Shown here: positions 33,396 to 42,884 of the stretch, in pieces
Numbering within the stretch: position 1 is the first letter of the stretch
Layout of the letters: each line of letters opens with the position of its first letter
Assembly: GCF_004402695.1 (NCBI RefSeq)
Contig: NZ_SOFL01000053.1
Location: 29,964 to 93,963 of the forward strand
Source: Cryobacterium adonitolivorans
GTDB taxonomy: Bacteria; Actinomycetota; Actinomycetes; Actinomycetales; Microbacteriaceae
Direction of reading: 5' to 3'
DNA: 64,000 bases
Notes under the pieces: generated by a model
Seen by the model: the letters and a program-made list of their open reading frames with translations, nothing else
What the model was told of the DNA's origin: nothing
Database searches by the model: none
Translations under genes and position numbers: made by a program

Positions 33396-34715
33396 TCAGT
33401 CCCGGGTGGGGATCGCTTCCAGGGCGTCGGTTTCCAGCGCGGCCACGAACTCGTAGGCCACCAGCTCGCGCGGGGACTCCTCGATGCCCACCAGCGGGGC
33501 CAGCACCTTCGACTCGTCGAGGGCGTTGAGCTTGCGGGCGGTGGGCAGCACCTGGCGTTCCATCGAGCCGACGAAGCCGTTGTAGTCCTTCACGGTGCGT
33601 TCGATCGCGCGGCCGAGCTTCTCGATGTGGGTGGCCGTGGTGGACAGGCGGGAGTACAGCTCGCGGCTGAGGTCGAAAAGCACCTGGGCGTCGTGGGTGA
33701 GCACGTCCTGCTGCCAGCTGAACGCGACGGTCTTCAGCACAGACCACAGGGTGACGGGGGAGGCCAGCGCGACGCGCTTGCTGAACGCGAACTCCATCAG
33801 TGACGGGTCGGCCTCCAGCGCCGACGACACCAGTGATTCGCTGGGGATGAAAGCGATCACGAGTTCGGGGGAGGCCTCCAGGCCCTGCCAGTAAGCCTTG
33901 CTGCCGAGCGCCGTGACGTGGTCCCGCACGGCCTTGACGTGCGCCTTCATGAATACAGCGCGCTGGGCGCCATCCGCACCCGTCGCCGTCGCCGGGATCT
34001 GACTGGCCTCGAGGAAGGCGGTGAAGGGCACCTTGGCGTCCACGGCGATGTTCTTGCCGCCCGGCAGGTGCACGACCATGTCTGGCCGGCCAGCCCCGGC
34101 GTCGCTGGTGATGCTGGACTGCACGTCGAAGTCGACCCGTTCGATGAGCCCGGCGGCCTCGACCACGCTGCGCAGCTGGGTCTCGCCCCAGACACCGCGG
34201 GTGTTGTTGGCGCGCAGGGCGGAGGCAAGGGACTCGGCGGTGCTGCGCAGGCGTTCCTCGGACTCGGTGGCCGAGCGCAGCTGTTCAGTGAGCTCACCGT
34301 GCTGCAGGCTGCGCTGCTGCTCAAGCTCGGCGACCTTCTGCTGCATGTTAACCAGGCTGTCTTTCACAGGGGCCAGGGCCTGCAGCACCTGGCTCTCCTG
34401 CCGGTCCCGTTCGGTGCGCGCGGCCTGGTCGTCGCGCTGCCGGTCGACGATCTCCCGGTACTGGCGTCGCTGGTCGGCGATCTGGTCACGCAGGCCGTCG
34501 GCGGTGGCCTGCATCGAGGCGAGTTCCTCCCGTAGCAGCGACTGCACACTGGCCTCCCTGGTGCGGGTGTCGGCGAGCACCACCTGGTGCCGGGCCTCGA
34601 GCACGGCCGGATCGTCGCCCTGCGGGGCTGCAGGCTGGCGGCGCTGGAACAGCACGGCGCTCACGAGGGCGCCAAGCACGATGCCGAGAACGAGGCCGAT
34701 GACGAGGAGATCCAT
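33396..34715 (-). CDS. rmuC: DNA recombination protein RmuC
   Basis: This 439-residue protein has an N-terminal membrane segment (LLVIGLVLGIVLGALVSAVLF), a long coiled coil (about 45-160) and the RmuC nuclease-like domain with NTRGVWGETQLRSVVEAAGL, PDMVVHLPGGKNIAVDAKVPF and SPELVIAFIPSESLVSSAL. RmuC limits DNA inversions and is probably a membrane-anchored PD-(D/E)xK nuclease (PDM...DAK here). It lies 87 bases downstream of the exonuclease gene on the same strand. Confidence 0.94.
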   Translation of the reverse strand: MDLLVIGLVLGIVLGALVSAVLFQRRQPAAPQGDDPAVLEARHQVVLADTRTREASVQSLLREELASMQATADGLRDQIADQRRQYREIVDRQRDDQAARTERDRQESQVLQALAPVKDSLVNMQQKVAELEQQRSLQHGELTEQLRSATESEERLRSTAESLASALRANNTRGVWGETQLRSVVEAAGLIERVDFDVQSSITSDAGAGRPDMVVHLPGGKNIAVDAKVPFTAFLEASQIPATATGADGAQRAVFMKAHVKAVRDHVTALGSKAYWQGLEASPELVIAFIPSESLVSSALEADPSLMEFAFSKRVALASPVTLWSVLKTVAFSWQQDVLTHDAQVLFDLSRELYSRLSTTATHIEKLGRAIERTVKDYNGFVGSMERQVLPTARKLNALDESKVLAPLVGIEESPRELVAYEFVAALETDALEAIPTRD

Positions 34716-34802
34716 GCGGCCAGTCTGACAGCGACCACCGACACCGCCGGGAGCCGCGGCGCGCGCCGTGCGGGCCAGGGATCGAACGAAGCCCGGTGTC
34801 GG

Positions 34803-35420
34803 CTAGCTCAGTGCCATCGGGCCGTGCGCGGCGCGGTGTTCCAGGGTGGCGACCGGGCCGATCCCGCCCATGTTGACCCCGCAGATTCGGGCGAGGTCTT
34901 CGATGGTGTCGGCACCGTGCCGGTCGGCGGCGTGGATCATGATGGCAGCGCAGGCCTCGGAGTCGGCCAGGGCGTTGTGGTGCGAGAAGTCCTCGAAGCC
35001 GGCCGCCATCGCCGCGACCGGCAGTCGGTAGGAGTCGAGGTGGTAGGTCTTGCGGGCCACCTGCAGGCTGCAGACGTAGCGGAAGTCGGGCACCGTCATG
35101 CCCGTGATCGCGGACGCGGTCTTGATCACGCCCAGGTCGAAGCCGGCGTTGTGCGCCACGAGCACGTCGCCGTCGGCAAAGTCGACGAGGTTGGGCAGCT
35201 GCTGCGACCAGCTGAGCGCGCCCGCCACCTGCTCGGGGTAGATGCCGTGGATGCGGATGTTCCATTCCTGGAACGCGTCGTGGCCGAGCGGCGGCTTGAT
35301 GAACCAGCCGATCTTGTCGACGACGACGCCGTCGCGCACCTTCACCAACCCCACCGAGCACGCCGAGGCGGCCGAGGAGTTGGCGGTTTCGAAATCAATG
35401 GCGGTGAAGTTGACGGGCAC
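34803..35420 (-). CDS. DnaQ-like 3'-5' exonuclease (DEDDh)
   Basis: This 205-residue protein has all DEDDh motifs: ExoI FTAIDFETAN (D9, E11), ExoII LVAHNAGFDLGV, and ExoIII HHNALADSEA with His and Asp. It resembles a stand-alone proofreading or repair exonuclease rather than the full polymerase epsilon subunit. The GTG start at 35420 has ATGAGG just upstream. A repair role together with rmuC is plausible. Confidence 0.92.
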   Translation of the reverse strand: MPVNFTAIDFETANSSAASACSVGLVKVRDGVVVDKIGWFIKPPLGHDAFQEWNIRIHGIYPEQVAGALSWSQQLPNLVDFADGDVLVAHNAGFDLGVIKTASAITGMTVPDFRYVCSLQVARKTYHLDSYRLPVAAMAAGFEDFSHHNALADSEACAAIMIHAADRHGADTIEDLARICGVNMGGIGPVATLEHRAAHGPMALS

Positions 35421-35515
35421 GCCTCATGCTCTCACGCGCCACCGACGTCGCCGTTCCGTGGGCGTCCGCGGCCGGTGCGTGCCGTGAAACGACGCGTCCG
35501 CAGGGCCTGAGCCGG

Positions 35516-35521
35516 TACCAT
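35516..35521 (+). promoter_or_regulatory. -10 box (TACCAT) for ychF
   Basis: TACCAT lies 8 bases before the GTG at 35530 with no ribosome site, a leaderless arrangement. Confidence 0.45.
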
Positions 35522-35529
35522 GGACTCTC

Positions 35530-36603
<1,074 letters not shown>

Positions 36604-36752
36604 CGAAACCGCTGCCGACACCATCGGCGCTAGCTCATGGCTATCATTGAGAGCTTGAACAATCACATGCTGACGGCAGTCATTCATGTCTCAGGTGCGC
36701 TGGATCCGGTTGGGGGGACGCAGCGGATCGACACGACAATCGGATTACATAC

Positions 36753-37247
36753 GTGGACTATGCAGCACGACAACAACGCGCCCAACAACTCGTTCAGGAG
36801 ATAGACCTTCCACGCCCCCTGAACTCGGAGCTCCTTCACCACCACATGGAGCAGATCCGAAAGAAAAAGATTCTCATCCTGCAGGCGCCTCAGGGATTGG
36901 TTGATAGAGGAATCTGCGCGCTCTGGCTCGAGGTTTCGGGTGAAGAATTTGAGCGGATCCACTACGCGCCGACAGACTCGGCCGTGCACCGGCAGCAGTT
37001 CGTGAATCATGAATTCGGACACATGATCCTCAACCACAAGAAGATGATCATGCCGGCCGACAGGGTCGCACTTCTCGCACCCCTCATCCCAATGAACGCC
37101 ATCGTCTCGGCGCTCTCCAGAAGCAGCTTTACCGATGAGGAAGAGGCAATGGCGGAAGCTATCGGGGACGAGCTTGCGATGATCCTTCGGAAGGACGCAT
37201 CGGTAAGCGGGCGCGAAGCCGAGACCGGATTTGGGCAGATTCTCTGA
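36753..37247 (+). CDS. ImmA/IrrE-type zinc metallopeptidase
   Basis: This 164-residue protein has the HExxH motif N-H-E-F-G-H-M (near residue 90) and a downstream acidic helix (DEEEAMAEAIGDELA) that could give the third zinc ligand. ImmA/IrrE peptidases usually cleave a partner HTH repressor. The GTG at 36753 lacks a ribosome site. The downstream stop and the next start overlap, and two genes later there is an HTH regulator, so cleavage of that regulator is the natural hypothesis. Confidence 0.82.
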   Translation: MDYAARQQRAQQLVQEIDLPRPLNSELLHHHMEQIRKKKILILQAPQGLVDRGICALWLEVSGEEFERIHYAPTDSAVHRQQFVNHEFGHMILNHKKMIMPADRVALLAPLIPMNAIVSALSRSSFTDEEEAMAEAIGDELAMILRKDASVSGREAETGFGQIL

Positions 37248-38278
37248 TGTTCGCACTGATCGAATACGCGGTGCTCGCGGCCCTGTGGGGCACGACCCTT
37301 CTCCTCGTACCCAGTGCGCTCCGCGCAAAACGACGTCTGCTTTTCTGGTTCATGCTGGCCTTCGCCGTCACCATATCGCTGATCGCCGACGGCCCGTATG
37401 CATTCGTCGACGGGCTCCTGGGCGGAGTCGACACAACGTATTTCATCTTCCACGCGACAGCGATCATCTGTGTGGCCTTGTTCGACTCCCTCATCCAGAC
37501 GGCTGTCTCAAAGGCCGGACTAACCTCGATTCGAAAGCGATTTGCCTTGTGGGGAGCAACCGGACTGATCCTCCTCCAGGCTGGCCTCTTCTTCACCAAC
37601 GACTGGGACATTAACAACATCCAGTTCGTCGGCCCTGGCGACTGGAGTCAGCTGGTCTACAGCTTCACGACCTGGATTGCTCTGATCGTTCTTGCGGTCT
37701 CGACGATCGTCGCTTGTTTGACGGACTTCAAACGTCAGTCGGACACATCGCTCAAGACTGCACTCGTGATGATTTCTGCCGGGTGCGCATTGGTGTCGCT
37801 CTATGTCGTCATTCAGATGGGTGTAGCGATCAACAGGGCAACGGGTGGCACCACCGTCAACGCGACAGTTGATTTCTTATCGGTGGCTTGCCCGCTCCTC
37901 GCCCCAGTTCTCCTGTCGGTTGGTCTCGGTCTCCGCCTGCTGATCGGAGCTTCCAGAAACCTGAGCGACGCAGGCAGAAGCCGGCGGCTGCTGTGGAAAG
38001 TCACCCCACTCTGGGAGCGGCTGCTCGCCGACCGACCTGAGCTCAGCATTGAAGCACCGATGTCACGGGTAGCGCTCTACTTCCGGGGGAGCCATGCCGT
38101 ACACCTCCACCGCCGCTACGTCGAGGTTCGTGACTGTCTCCTTCTCCACCCAGACCAAGCTCTCTCAGCTCGCGAAGCCAAGCTCATCCAGAGGATCGAA
38201 GAGCATATTCGTCAGGCGTCAGATGCATCCCGCTGGACCACAAACGACTCGAGGACCGATGAGCACCAGGACGCCTAA
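37247..38278 (+). CDS. MAB_1171c-like seven-TM membrane protein
   Basis: This 343-residue protein has seven hydrophobic helices over residues 1-235 and a cytosolic C-terminal domain of about 110 residues containing RLLWKVTPLWERLLADRPEL. This is the pattern of the actinobacterial MAB_1171c-like family, often labelled putative transporter without proof. It starts at the last base of the peptidase gene and overlaps the regulator by 20 bases, so the three genes form one operon. A membrane sensor role is as likely as transport. Confidence 0.78.
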   Translation: MFALIEYAVLAALWGTTLLLVPSALRAKRRLLFWFMLAFAVTISLIADGPYAFVDGLLGGVDTTYFIFHATAIICVALFDSLIQTAVSKAGLTSIRKRFALWGATGLILLQAGLFFTNDWDINNIQFVGPGDWSQLVYSFTTWIALIVLAVSTIVACLTDFKRQSDTSLKTALVMISAGCALVSLYVVIQMGVAINRATGGTTVNATVDFLSVACPLLAPVLLSVGLGLRLLIGASRNLSDAGRSRRLLWKVTPLWERLLADRPELSIEAPMSRVALYFRGSHAVHLHRRYVEVRDCLLLHPDQALSAREAKLIQRIEEHIRQASDASRWTTNDSRTDEHQDA

Positions 38279-38729
38279 TGAAGCGGGTGGGACAGGGACC
38301 CCGCTGCCCACTCCACAGCTGGAGCTCGCACGCAAGCTGAACCTGCTGCTCGACGTAGTCGTGGCAGAGGGAAACACCCCGTATACCTATCGCGAGATCG
38401 CCGCCGGTCTCAAAGCCCAGAAGGTATCGCTCTCGAGGGCCCGATGGCAGTACATGGTCAGGGGGGAAGGCCCACTGGTCAGCGACGCCCGGCTCCTCAC
38501 TGAAATAGCAAACTTCTTCGGGATTGCACCGGAGTACCTGCTCGGGTCCGACGACGACCTGCCGGAGCGTATCGACTCTCAGTTGGAGTTGGTCCGCATG
38601 ATCCGGGTCAAGCGAGTTATCAACTTCGCGGCCCGAACCCTCGGGGATACGTCACCAGAAGCTCTTCGAGAGATCACGAAGCTTCTTGAGGACGGGTTGG
38701 CCGGCGGCTCAGACCTGACTGACGAGTAG
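38259..38729 (+). CDS. EspR-like XRE family transcriptional regulator
   Basis: This 156-residue protein starts at the ATG at 38259 (MSTRTPNEAGG) with GAGG 5 bases upstream. The N-terminal HTH (ARKLNLLLDVVVAE, then YTYREIAAGLKAQKVSLS and ALANFFGI-like EIANFFGIAPEYLL) and a C-terminal dimerisation helix pair resemble mycobacterial EspR. It is the last gene of the three-gene operon. The HExxH peptidase could be its inactivator. Confidence 0.85.
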   Translation: MSTRTPNEAGGTGTPLPTPQLELARKLNLLLDVVVAEGNTPYTYREIAAGLKAQKVSLSRARWQYMVRGEGPLVSDARLLTEIANFFGIAPEYLLGSDDDLPERIDSQLELVRMIRVKRVINFAARTLGDTSPEALREITKLLEDGLAGGSDLTDE

Positions 38730-38928
38730 CACCATCCACGGCAACGCTACGAGCACAGAGCTGATCGGGCGGTAGGCAGGGTGGTGATCACCGTCCCGAT
38801 AGAGGTAGGCTTAGACATGTCCAAGGGGGGATAAGGGCAGATGTGCGCCGGGAACCAGGGGACAGGATTTTGGGGGGCCGGCGCGCTTCTAACCACGGTT
38901 TTGAGGTGGATCACCTTCCATCCCAAAA

Positions 38929-38960
38929 CGTCCCGCCGCGTGGGGGAACGCGGCGGGACG
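38929..38960. repeat. Perfect 13-bp inverted repeat with 6-base loop
   Basis: CGTCCCGCCGCGT pairs without mismatch with ACGCGGCGGGACG around GGGGGA. There is no T tract on either side. It could be a factor-independent terminator for the upstream operon or a palindromic remnant of an element. Confidence 0.6.
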
Positions 38961-39219
38961 CAACGTGACCATCGGCGTGGGGGGACGCCTCAGGTCGCGA
39001 ACCAATTCTATGGGCGACCGCAGAAGCCTCTGGCCAAACTCGCGTCGGACGGGCATGGCTGCGGAGTGCCTGGCTGCAATGGCAGGCATGTTGTTCGGCG
39101 TGGGGATGTCGTGATGCTGAGGTCTGCTGCGCTTGAGGCCGCTGTCCGAGCACGGCTCCTGGGAAGGTCGAGCCCACTACGTTCCGTGGCCCGCGTAAGT
39201 CCTGGTGCTGCTGCCGCTC

Positions 39220-39225
39220 TATCGT
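39220..39225 (+). promoter_or_regulatory. -10 box (TATCGT) for the photolyase-like gene
   Basis: TATCGT lies 6 bases before the ATG at 39232, consistent with leaderless transcription and with that start. Confidence 0.5.
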
Positions 39226-39231
39226 TGGGGT

Positions 39232-40836
39232 ATGAGTTCCGGCCCGTACGTGCGCCTTGTTCTGCCACACCAGCTCTTCGAGCAGCACCTCGACGCAGCC
39301 AGCGACACGGTGTTCGTGCTCATCGAGCATGACCTGCTCTTTCGCCAGTACCGCTTCCATTCCCACAAACTGGTGCTGCATCGCGCGTCGCTGACCCGCT
39401 TCGCAGGCCGACTGCGCACCCACGGTTATGAGGTCGTCGTCCTCCACAGTGATGCTGAGCGGAGCTCCCACGAGCAGCTCGCGGAGTTCGTTCGGCACCG
39501 CGACCCAGTGCAGGTGACCTGGTTCGACATGGTCGATGACTGGCTCGAGCAGGATCTCTTCGCGGGACTCGCCGACGGCGGCTATCGGATGCGCCAAGAA
39601 GACGTGCTGGAGACACCGAACTTCCTCACCGACCGTGCGCAGATCGATGACTGGTTCTCCCACAACGGCTCCCGGATGCAGGACTTCTATGTTTGGCAAC
39701 GGCGTCGGCTGAATATCCTGCTCGACGACGGGAAACCGGTCGGCGGGAAATGGTCGTTAGATGCCGACAACCGCAAGAAACTGCCGCGCGGCTACACGCC
39801 TCACACTGTCGGCCGTTTCGCCAGCCATCCCGTCCTCCAGCGCGAGGGGGCCTTCGATTTCGACGCACTGATGGAGGACGCTGACGCGGTCGAGGTGTCT
39901 GCCGACGTCGACCTGGCCATCGCATGGGTCAGTGCCGAGTTCCCAAATGCTCCGGGGGACCCCCACCTGTTCGCCTGGCCGACCAGCGGTGACGAAGCCC
40001 GGGAGCACCTCGAGGAGTTCGTCCGTGAACGCCTGAACGACTTCGGGCCCTACGAGGACGCGATCTCCACGGCCCATCCGTTCATCGCCCACGGACTGTT
40101 GACCGCCGCGCTGAACATCGGACTGCTGGACCCGCGCCACGTGGTGCAGGCGGTACTCGACGGTGCCAATCACGACACCCCACTCGCCTCGGTGGAGGGG
40201 TTCGTGCGGCAGGTGATCGGCTGGCGGGAGTACATGCGCGCCACCTACCGAACCAGCGGACGCACAATGCGCACCGCCAACCGGCTCGACCACCAGCGCG
40301 CACTCGGGGACGGCTGGTGGGACGCGACCACCGGACTGGCACCGGTGGACATGGTCATCTCCCGCGTGCTCGACACCGGGTACGCCCACCACATCGAGCG
40401 GCTGATGGTGCTCGGCAACGCCATGTCCTTGCTGCGGATACATCCCGATGCGGTTTACGGGTGGTTCATGGAGATGTTCATCGACGCGTATGACTGGGTG
40501 ATGGTGCCCAACGTCTACGCGATGAGCCAGTTCGCCGCGGGGGAGGAGATCACCACCAAACCCTATGTGTCGGGCAGCAACTACCTGCGCAAGATGTCCG
40601 ACCTGCCGGCGGGCGAATGGATGCCCGATTGGGACGGGCTGTATTGGACGTTCATAGACGACCATCGCGCGGTCTTTGCCGCGAACTCACGCACGCGCAT
40701 GGTCGTCTCCCTGCTGGACAACATGGACGCGGACACCCGAAACGGCCATCGACGCCGCGCTGCGGCGTTGCTCGGCGTCGGGTGCGACACGGCGCTACTG
40801 AGAACGAAGCCGGCCGAGTCCTCGGGTCTACGCTGA
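39232..40836 (+). CDS. Cryptochrome/photolyase family protein (DPRP/PhrB-like) without Fe-S cysteines
   Basis: This 534-residue flavoprotein-type gene has an N-terminal antenna-binding Rossmann domain (LVLPHQLFEQHL) and a helical FAD domain with GWREYMRATY, GYAHHIERLMVLGNAMSLL and DWVMVPNVYAMSQFA, diagnostic of the DPRP/prokaryotic (6-4) photolyase group. Characterised members bind a 4Fe-4S cluster through four Cys in the C-terminal half. Here the only Cys is near the extreme C-terminus (GVGCDTALL), and the region where the motif should lie reads KMSDLPAGEWMPDW. DNA repair or light sensing remains likely, but the cluster must be absent. It is a lone gene. Confidence 0.9.
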   Translation: MSSGPYVRLVLPHQLFEQHLDAASDTVFVLIEHDLLFRQYRFHSHKLVLHRASLTRFAGRLRTHGYEVVVLHSDAERSSHEQLAEFVRHRDPVQVTWFDMVDDWLEQDLFAGLADGGYRMRQEDVLETPNFLTDRAQIDDWFSHNGSRMQDFYVWQRRRLNILLDDGKPVGGKWSLDADNRKKLPRGYTPHTVGRFASHPVLQREGAFDFDALMEDADAVEVSADVDLAIAWVSAEFPNAPGDPHLFAWPTSGDEAREHLEEFVRERLNDFGPYEDAISTAHPFIAHGLLTAALNIGLLDPRHVVQAVLDGANHDTPLASVEGFVRQVIGWREYMRATYRTSGRTMRTANRLDHQRALGDGWWDATTGLAPVDMVISRVLDTGYAHHIERLMVLGNAMSLLRIHPDAVYGWFMEMFIDAYDWVMVPNVYAMSQFAAGEEITTKPYVSGSNYLRKMSDLPAGEWMPDWDGLYWTFIDDHRAVFAANSRTRMVVSLLDNMDADTRNGHRRRAAALLGVGCDTALLRTKPAESSGLR

Positions 40837-40874
40837 AGCAGGGTTTCGTTCGCAGAATAATGGGGGGTTGTTTC

Positions 40875-41525
40875 ATGCGCCACACGGTCTTTCTACGCAG
40901 ATGCATGTTCGGAGGTGTCCTAGGATTCGCGGGCATGCTCCTTCTGGGCGGGTGCGCGGGATCGTCATCGGAACCGCCGGTCGCGGGCCATGCACAGTCC
41001 ACCACCCCGGCTACGACCTCGAGCACCCCAGCGCTGTCGCCGACACCGACCGCACCGAACCTGGACGACCCGGCGTCCTGGGTGATCGGGTTCACCAGCA
41101 TCGGGCCACTGACCGTCGGAAGTGAACTTAGCGAGGCGGCCCAGGTGATGACGTCTTTCACCAGCACGGTCTACGACGGCTGCCCATCGGTGGTCGCCTA
41201 TGGCAGAACCGGATTTCCCACGGTCTTGGTGCCCGACCGGTTGGGCACGGGAATCGTGGAACAGGTCGTACTGCAGGGTGGCGCGGACGCCGCGGGACTG
41301 TCCGTCAACTCGCCGCACACCGAGGCGGGAATCGGCATCGGCTCCACGCTCGATGAACTGATGGCTGCGTACCCCGCAATCACCTACCAGGACGATGCCC
41401 TCACCCCGCATTACGCTCTGCCAGACGACGGCGCCAACTGGATCAACTTCTCGATGTCTGAGGGTGTGGTCAGGGACATCGTCGTTCGGGCCAGCCCCGT
41501 CGTCGCCAAGGAGTACTGCGGCTAG
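40875..41525 (+). CDS. Hypothetical secreted lipoprotein
   Basis: This 216-residue protein has a lipoprotein signal peptide (hydrophobic GVLGFAGMLLLGGCAG, lipobox LGGC), a Ser/Thr/Pro-rich linker and a C-terminal domain with two spaced Cys (YDGCPSV and KEYCG). I use the ATG at 40875, with a GGGGGG run upstream, rather than the ATG at 40860. The family is unrecognised; the fold resembles small actinobacterial lipoproteins of unknown function. Confidence 0.82.
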   Translation: MRHTVFLRRCMFGGVLGFAGMLLLGGCAGSSSEPPVAGHAQSTTPATTSSTPALSPTPTAPNLDDPASWVIGFTSIGPLTVGSELSEAAQVMTSFTSTVYDGCPSVVAYGRTGFPTVLVPDRLGTGIVEQVVLQGGADAAGLSVNSPHTEAGIGIGSTLDELMAAYPAITYQDDALTPHYALPDDGANWINFSMSEGVVRDIVVRASPVVAKEYCG

Positions 41526-41581
41526 TCGCGCCTGTTGATCCTTCCCGGGTGCGGCAGGTACGCGCCCAGACCCAGAAGGCC

Positions 41582-41587
41582 TAAGGT
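41582..41587 (+). promoter_or_regulatory. -10 box (TAAGGT) for the VOC-helical fusion gene
   Basis: TAAGGT lies 6 bases before the ATG at 41594, a leaderless arrangement. Confidence 0.5.
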
Positions 41588-41593
41588 CGTGGC

Positions 41594-42313
41594 ATGGGTG
41601 AACGTACGATTCCGATCCTTCCCTGCCGTGATCTCGACGAGGTCGTCGGCTTTTACGCGGCGCTGGGGTTCGTCGTGACCTTCCGCCAGACCCGGCCCAA
41701 TCCCTACCTGTGCCTGCAGCGCGGTGGGCTCGACCTTCACTTTTTCGCCGTGAAGGGTTTCGACCCCGAGTCGTCGATGGGAAGCGCGATTGTGCTGGTA
41801 CCCGATTCCGGCGAGCTGTTCGACGAGTTCGCCGCTGGGTTGCGGGAAGCGTTCGGCGCGCTGCCGCTCACCGGCATCCCGCGCATCACCCGGCCCCGGC
41901 GCAAACAGGGCACGGCCGGCGGTTTCACCGTGGTTGACCCGGGCGGCAACTGGCTGCGCATCAGCTCGTCGGCTCGTGACGCGGAGACCGAGAGCGACGA
42001 GGGCGGGCACCTCGACAAAGTGTTACTCACGGCCGCGCGGCAAGGGGATGCCCGCGGGGATATTTCGGCCGCGATCACCGTGATCAAAGCCGGACTCGTG
42101 CGGCACAGCGATGCCGCCGATGTCGACCTCGTGCCGGTGCTGGCCTATCTCGCCGAGCTGTATGTGCGGAGTGGCGATGACGACTCGGCGCTGGTAACCC
42201 TGGACGCCCTAGACGAGATCGCATTGGACGCCAGCGAGGAGGCCAGGGTCGCAGGCGTCCGCCGGGATGCGGCCGAACTGCGCTCGGGGCTCGTTCGAGG
42301 GTCTTCTCAGTAG
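41594..42313 (+). CDS. VOC-fold protein with C-terminal helical-repeat domain
   Basis: Residues 1-125 form a bleomycin-resistance/glyoxalase (VOC) domain (IPILPCRDLDEVVGFYAALGF ... GGFTVVDPGGNWLRI). Residues 135-239 are helical, with a TPR-like pattern (VLAYLAELYVRSGDDDSALVTLDALDEIALD). Similar fusions are annotated only as VOC or bleomycin-resistance proteins. It may bind a small molecule or metal; an enzymatic role is not shown. Confidence 0.85.
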   Translation: MGERTIPILPCRDLDEVVGFYAALGFVVTFRQTRPNPYLCLQRGGLDLHFFAVKGFDPESSMGSAIVLVPDSGELFDEFAAGLREAFGALPLTGIPRITRPRRKQGTAGGFTVVDPGGNWLRISSSARDAETESDEGGHLDKVLLTAARQGDARGDISAAITVIKAGLVRHSDAADVDLVPVLAYLAELYVRSGDDDSALVTLDALDEIALDASEEARVAGVRRDAAELRSGLVRGSSQ

Positions 42314-42355
42314 CGGCGGGGCGCGCGCTTCCTCCCGCCCCGCCGGATGGTCAGA

Positions 42356-42781
42356 TCAGGCCGCGCTCCACTGCACCTCCACATCCAGGACCCAGGTGAC
42401 CCCGAACGGGTCCGTGAGCATTCCGTACAGGGGCGACCATTGCGACGTCGCGAGGGGTTCGAGGACGGACGAGCCCTCGGCGAGCTTCTCCCAGTAACCG
42501 ACGATCTCCGCCGGGTCTGCACCCCGGACGGAGACGTACAGGGGGATGGTTCCCGGCGCGTGGGCCTTCTCCGACGGCACGTCGTAAGCCATGATCCGGA
42601 AGCCATTGTCGGAGATGACCGAGCCGAACACGATCTGGTCGGCCTCGGTCGGCTCGGTCACCCGGTGGGCATCGGCGTAGCTGACGGCGACCAACTGGCC
42701 GCCGAAGACGCCCTGGTAGAACTCCAGGGCGGCCCGGGCGTCGCCGCGAAAGTTGAGGTGGGCGGTCGTGTGGATGGTCAT
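42356..42781 (-). CDS. PhnB/YjdN-like VOC protein
   Basis: This 141-residue protein starts at the ATG at 42781 with GGGAG 8 bases upstream. FRGDARAALEFYQGVFGGQLV and the C-terminal LTDPFGVTWVLDVE are typical of the PhnB/YjdN (DUF1338-unrelated, 3-demethylubiquinone-like) VOC group. Function is unknown. It is convergent with the VOC-helical gene and divergent from the WYL regulator, so it may be that regulator's target. Confidence 0.9.
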   Translation of the reverse strand: MTIHTTAHLNFRGDARAALEFYQGVFGGQLVAVSYADAHRVTEPTEADQIVFGSVISDNGFRIMAYDVPSEKAHAPGTIPLYVSVRGADPAEIVGYWEKLAEGSSVLEPLATSQWSPLYGMLTDPFGVTWVLDVEVQWSAA

Positions 42782-42871
42782 GTCAGCTCCCAGCTGTAGG
42801 TGTGCCGGGCTTCTCCCGGACACGAGCCATGGTCACAGCAGTAGAGGACAGCTTCGGTCCTGTACTGCGCC

Positions 42872-42877
42872 TAGGGT
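42872..42877 (+). promoter_or_regulatory. -10 box (TAGGGT) for the WYL regulator
   Basis: TAGGGT lies 7 bases before the ATG at 42885, a leaderless arrangement. Confidence 0.5.
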
Positions 42878-42884
42878 GAACAAC

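Larger units (their letters stand above)
38730..39231. other. 502-base noncoding region before the photolyase gene
   Basis: No convincing gene is present; open frames here are basic, Arg-rich artefacts of GC-rich DNA. The region holds a very strong perfect hairpin at 38929-38960 and the photolyase -10 box at 39220-39225. It marks the right edge of the three-gene islet. Confidence 0.5.

Noticed and set aside
38841..39332. 163-residue open frame between the islet and the photolyase gene
   Set aside because: The composition is Arg/Gly/Ala-rich with no motif, it overlaps the photolyase start, and it contains the perfect palindrome.
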